This document shows positions 61,245-64,000 of a stretch of DNA of 64,000 nucleotides, one piece after another. This DNA is from Roseomonas nitratireducens. GTDB lineage: Bacteria; Pseudomonadota; Alphaproteobacteria; Acetobacterales; Acetobacteraceae. Within the stretch, counting starts at the first letter, position 1, and each line of letters starts with the position of its first letter. Below the pieces are notes generated by a model that saw only the letters and a program-made list of their open reading frames with translations, did no database searches and was not told the origin of the DNA. Made by a program: the position numbers and the translations under genes. The stretch lies in assembly GCF_017813355.1 (NCBI RefSeq), contig NZ_JAGIYZ010000006.1, positions 86,001 through 150,000 of the forward strand. The letters are read 5' to 3'.

Positions 61245-62495
61245 ATGCCCTTCGATTTCGCGACACCTCCGGCCCGCGGCACGCCGGCCCCCGCGCGCAG
61301 CCACGCCTGGCTTGCCGGCTGCGTGCTGACCGGCGCCGTGCTCGGCGTGGCGGGCGCACAGCTCGGCCGCGCGGCGATGGGGCCCGGGTTGGCCGCCGAT
61401 CTGTGCGGCGCGCTCGGCTTCGCGCTCGCTCTGCTGCCGCTGTTCCTCCGCGGCGAGGCGGCGTCGCGCGCGGCGCCGCCCGCCGACGTTCCATCCATGC
61501 CCATGCCGGAACCGCAGCCCGCATCCGTGCGGACCGAACCCGCCACGGCGCAGCAGGTCGCCGGCGAGCTGAACCGCTACAGGGAGGTCGCCGACATCAT
61601 GCGGCGCCAGGTGGATGGCGCGATCGAGGAGACCGAGGGCGCGGCGCTGTCGCTGATCGGGGACCTCGACAGCATCGATGCCGGGCTCCGCGGGTTGCTC
61701 GCGACGCTCGAGACCGCGCAGCGGGAATCGGGAACGCTGACCGAGGCCGGCACGCAGGAGGTCGAGACCATGCGCCGCGCCATGAACGCGCTGCGCGAAA
61801 GGTTGCAGAGCCGCACGGCGCAGATCCGCGACGACCGGCAGATCTATGCCGGCATCGCCGCGGAGGCGGAGGGCTTCGCCACCGCGGTCGGCGCCATCGG
61901 CCGGATCGCGTCCCAGACCAGGATGCTGTCCCTGAACGCGACGATCGAGGCGGCCCGCGCGGGCGAGGCCGGGCGCGGCTTCGCCGTCGTCGCGCAGGAG
62001 GTGCGGACGCTGGCCGGGGAGGCCTCCCAAGTCGCCGACGGCGTGTCGCAGGGCCTTGCCCGGCTGCGGGACCTGATGCGCCGCCGCCTGTCGGACGCGC
62101 TCGACAACGATGCCGAGGAAGCGCTGCTCGCCAGCGCCGAGCGCGAGGCGGTCGCGGCGGAGGAGGCCTTCGCCCTGCTGGCGCGGACCACCGGCACGGC
62201 GCTGACCGCCATCCAGGCCGCGGGTGGCGACATCGCCCGGCATGCCACCCGCGCCGCGGGCGGCACGCAGGTCCAGGACATCGTTCGCCAGCGGCTGATG
62301 CATGTCGGCGCCGGCCTCGAGCGGATCGGCCTGCACGCCGCCTGGCTGGCCGAGGCGCTGCACATGGGGCGGGAGGTCCAGCCGGTGGGCGAGGCGCTGC
62401 TCGCGCCGATGGAAGCAGGGTATGTGATGGATTCGCAACGCGCGGCGCATGACGGATCGGCCCGGGCCTCGGGTCCGGCCATCGAGTTGTTCTGA
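61245..62495 (+). CDS. Membrane-anchored chemoreceptor (short MCP-like)
   Basis: A 416-residue receptor. Two hydrophobic segments at about 22-42 and 50-68 form a hairpin with almost no periplasmic loop, so it cannot sense external ligands in the usual way. The signalling tip near 217-260 reads [20 protein letters not shown] and [15 protein letters not shown]. The C-terminal part is helical. It overlaps the PilZ gene by 1 base. It probably signals through the triple CheW and CheA of this operon. Confidence 0.9.
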   Translation: MPFDFATPPARGTPAPARSHAWLAGCVLTGAVLGVAGAQLGRAAMGPGLAADLCGALGFALALLPLFLRGEAASRAAPPADVPSMPMPEPQPASVRTEPATAQQVAGELNRYREVADIMRRQVDGAIEETEGAALSLIGDLDSIDAGLRGLLATLETAQRESGTLTEAGTQEVETMRRAMNALRERLQSRTAQIRDDRQIYAGIAAEAEGFATAVGAIGRIASQTRMLSLNATIEAARAGEAGRGFAVVAQEVRTLAGEASQVADGVSQGLARLRDLMRRRLSDALDNDAEEALLASAEREAVAAEEAFALLARTTGTALTAIQAAGGDIARHATRAAGGTQVQDIVRQRLMHVGAGLERIGLHAAWLAEALHMGREVQPVGEALLAPMEAGYVMDSQRAAHDGSARASGPAIELF

Positions 62496-62869
62496 TGCCC
62501 GGCCCGCAGATGCCGACGGCGCCGCGGGGCGCCATGCAGAGCCACGGCGTGGTGACGGCGGGCCGGGAGCGCCGGGTCCATCCCCGCTACCCGGTCGACT
62601 GGACGGCCCGCGCCGAATGGCGGGGCGGCATTGCCGTGGAGGGACGGGTCGGCAACGTCTCCCATGGCGGTGCGCTGCTGGTCGGCGTTCCGCCGCAGGC
62701 GGCCGGAAGCATCGGCACGCTGCGCATCGAGGGAATCGCCCTGCCGGTCCCGTGCCGCGTCGTCGCGGTCGGCGCGGATTCCAGCCTGCACATCGCCTTC
62801 GAGCTGGAAGGCATGGGGCTGGAGGCCTTCCTCGCGCGGCTCGACCAGCGGATCGCGCAGGGGCGCTGA
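62495..62869 (+). CDS. PilZ domain protein (probable cyclic-di-GMP receptor)
   Basis: A 124-residue protein. The PilZ c-di-GMP motifs are visible: the RxxxR element in RERRVHPRY and NVSHGG (D/NxSxxG). The remaining strands fit a small beta-barrel. It is probably a read-out of the second messenger, linking this chemosensory system to attachment or motility control. The ATG overlaps the receptor stop (TGATG). Confidence 0.9.
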   Translation: MPGPQMPTAPRGAMQSHGVVTAGRERRVHPRYPVDWTARAEWRGGIAVEGRVGNVSHGGALLVGVPPQAAGSIGTLRIEGIALPVPCRVVAVGADSSLHIAFELEGMGLEAFLARLDQRIAQGR

Positions 62870-62946
62870 TCCGCCGCCCTGCGCGCTGAAGGTTTGTTTA
62901 CCGGCCCGACCGCACTCTTTCGCGGCTTGGACAAGGGGGCCTCGGC

Positions 62947-63762
62947 GTGCGGGTCGCGGTGTGCGTGAAGCGGGATCTGTTCGGCATGCTCGCGGCGCGC
63001 GCCTTCGTCACGGCGCTCGGCGCGCCTGCGCCCGAGCTTGCCTTCTTCTGCAGCACGCGCACGCGGCCGGCCGAGACGGGCCATCGCCTGCCGCTGCTGC
63101 TCAAGGCGCTGGAGCGCGACATTCCCATCGACACGCTGCTGGCGGCCACGGCTGATGAGCGCGCCGGGCTGCCGCCCGAACTGCGCCCGGATGCCTGGCG
63201 GCCGCTCGCCGACCTCGCGCCCGGCGGCGGCGCGGCGGACCTGCTGGCCTGGCGGCCGGACATGGTCGTGTCCATGCGCTTCAGCCTGATCTTCCCGCGC
63301 GCCGTGATCGCGGCCGTGCCGGGCGGGATCCTGAACGTCCATCCCGGCCCGCTGCCCGGCTATCGCGGCCTATTCGCCCCCTTCTGGCAGGTGCTGGAGG
63401 GGGAGGCGGAACTCGCCGCGACCCTGCACCTGGTCGATCCCGGCATCGACACCGGCGCGGTGCTGGCCGAACACCGCATCGCTCGGCGGCCGGGCCGTTC
63501 GCTGCTGTGGCACATGGGCGAACTCTATCGCGGCGGCGCCGTTCTCGCCGCGCGCGCGGTGCGCCGCGCGATGCGCGGCCAGGCGCCGATCGGCGCGACG
63601 CAGCCCCCGGGCGGGCGCTATTGGTGCATCCCCGGCGAAGCGGCGGCGGATGCCTTCCTGCGCGGCCCCATGCCGGTGGTGACCACCGCCGACTACCTCG
63701 ACCTGCTGGGCGAGGCGCTGCTGCCCGCCCTGCCGGAAGGGGCCATCGCGGCCGCGTCCTGA
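62947..63762 (+). CDS. Formyltransferase-fold protein
   Basis: A 271-residue protein with the N-terminal formyltransferase fold of Fmt/ArnA/PurN. The signature reads NVHPGPLPGYRGLFAPFW, where HPGPLPxYRG corresponds to the folate-binding loop, and LVDPGIDTGAVLAEHRI follows the expected catalytic Asp. It starts at GTG 62947. It lacks the C-terminal domain of Met-tRNA formyltransferase. Its role in this operon is unknown; it may modify a sugar or an amine. It overlaps the next gene (TGATG). Confidence 0.85.
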   Translation: MRVAVCVKRDLFGMLAARAFVTALGAPAPELAFFCSTRTRPAETGHRLPLLLKALERDIPIDTLLAATADERAGLPPELRPDAWRPLADLAPGGGAADLLAWRPDMVVSMRFSLIFPRAVIAAVPGGILNVHPGPLPGYRGLFAPFWQVLEGEAELAATLHLVDPGIDTGAVLAEHRIARRPGRSLLWHMGELYRGGAVLAARAVRRAMRGQAPIGATQPPGGRYWCIPGEAAADAFLRGPMPVVTTADYLDLLGEALLPALPEGAIAAAS

Positions 63763-64000
63763 TGCGCGGATCCTCCTTCGCCTCCCGCGTCGCGCTGCTG
63801 CTGGCGCTGCTGCTCGTACTCGCCTGCGCGCTGGTGGCGGTGCTGAACTACCTGAAGTTCGAACGCCTGCTGGTCGCGCAGCAGGCGCGCGTGCTCGGCA
63901 TCATCGCCGCCGACGCGGCGGAGGGCTTCGAGCGCGGCATCAACCTCGGCGTCCGGCTGCCCGGCGTGCCCGGCGGCCAGGCATTGGTCGAGCGCGCGCT
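63762..64000 (+). CDS. Membrane sensor protein, N-terminal part (3' end outside window)
   Basis: Only the first 79 residues are visible. They start MRGSSFASRVALLLALLLVL, a membrane helix, then NYLKFERLLVAQQARVLGII and the beginning of a periplasmic domain with FERGINLGVRLPGVPGG. This is the layout of a two-helix sensor such as a HAMP-containing kinase, cyclase or phosphatase. The family cannot be decided because the rest is cut off. It overlaps the formyltransferase-like gene by 1 base. Confidence 0.6.
   Translation, partial: MRGSSFASRVALLLALLLVLACALVAVLNYLKFERLLVAQQARVLGIIAADAAEGFERGINLGVRLPGVPGGQALVERA

Overview
The window is from a high-GC alphaproteobacterium, most likely Acetobacteraceae (Roseomonas-like). 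The signs are very GC-rich coding, several orphan Bug-type (tripartite tricarboxylate) and amino-acid binding proteins, an alphaproteobacterial RpoH, small DUF6476 and DUF2256 genes, and a soluble-receptor chemosensory cluster. The genus is inference.

Layout. (1) 1-5635: the 3' end of a type 1 BREX phage-defence operon, pglX (cut by the window edge), pglZ and brxL. Its base composition is visibly less GC-rich than what follows. The BrxL C-terminus looks like an MIT_C (phospholipase D-like) domain instead of the usual Lon-like domain. (2) 5998-7424: housekeeping genes tag, ybaK and an ArsC-like reductase, closed by a hairpin and a 41-bp direct repeat. (3) 7545-9882, minus strand: a TetR-controlled operon of SRPBCC, VOC, DUF1428 and VOC genes with a perfect 16-bp palindrome upstream of tetR. 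(4) 10045-18252: a small membrane protein, then a run of orphan periplasmic binding proteins mixed with M20 and M28 peptidases and a GMC oxidoreductase. (5) 18387-21071: rpoH, rluD, two small conserved genes and tRNA-Glu(CTC).

(6) 21072-30651: a gene-poor stretch after the tRNA, then a heavy-metal (probably copper) resistance island. It holds an RND adaptor with an unusual N-terminal extension, an RND pump, a small periplasmic protein, a response regulator and sensor kinase, and DUF305 and DUF411 metal-handling proteins. The same TGACA-N5-TGTCA-like box lies before both transcription units. (7) 31088-40746: a mosaic of an orphan binding protein, decayed fragments, a CBS protein, an outer-membrane barrel, an arylsulfatase, an AraC regulator, a DUF4239 protein and a DUF502 protein, with several stretches without a recognisable gene. 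(8) 40904-44599: a Tat-exported arylsulfatase translationally coupled to its probable formylglycine-generating enzyme, divergent from a LysR regulator with a candidate LysR box between them. (9) 44843-51468: a hypothetical gene, an aldo/keto reductase, a Bug protein, an SDR plus HisD/HpsN-type dehydrogenase pair, and a FAD oxidoreductase.

(10) 51833-64000: a compact, mostly overlapping chemosensory operon. The order is a soluble receptor with two signalling tips, a triple-CheW protein, CheB, a HEAT-repeat protein, CheR, CheY, CheA with an unusual domain in the P2 position, a STAS protein, a second CheY, a short membrane receptor, a PilZ protein, a formyltransferase-fold protein and the start of a membrane sensor. 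No flagellar genes are visible, so it may serve a function other than swimming.

Strand-antisense open frames of hundreds of codons are common here because of the GC content and were not annotated.
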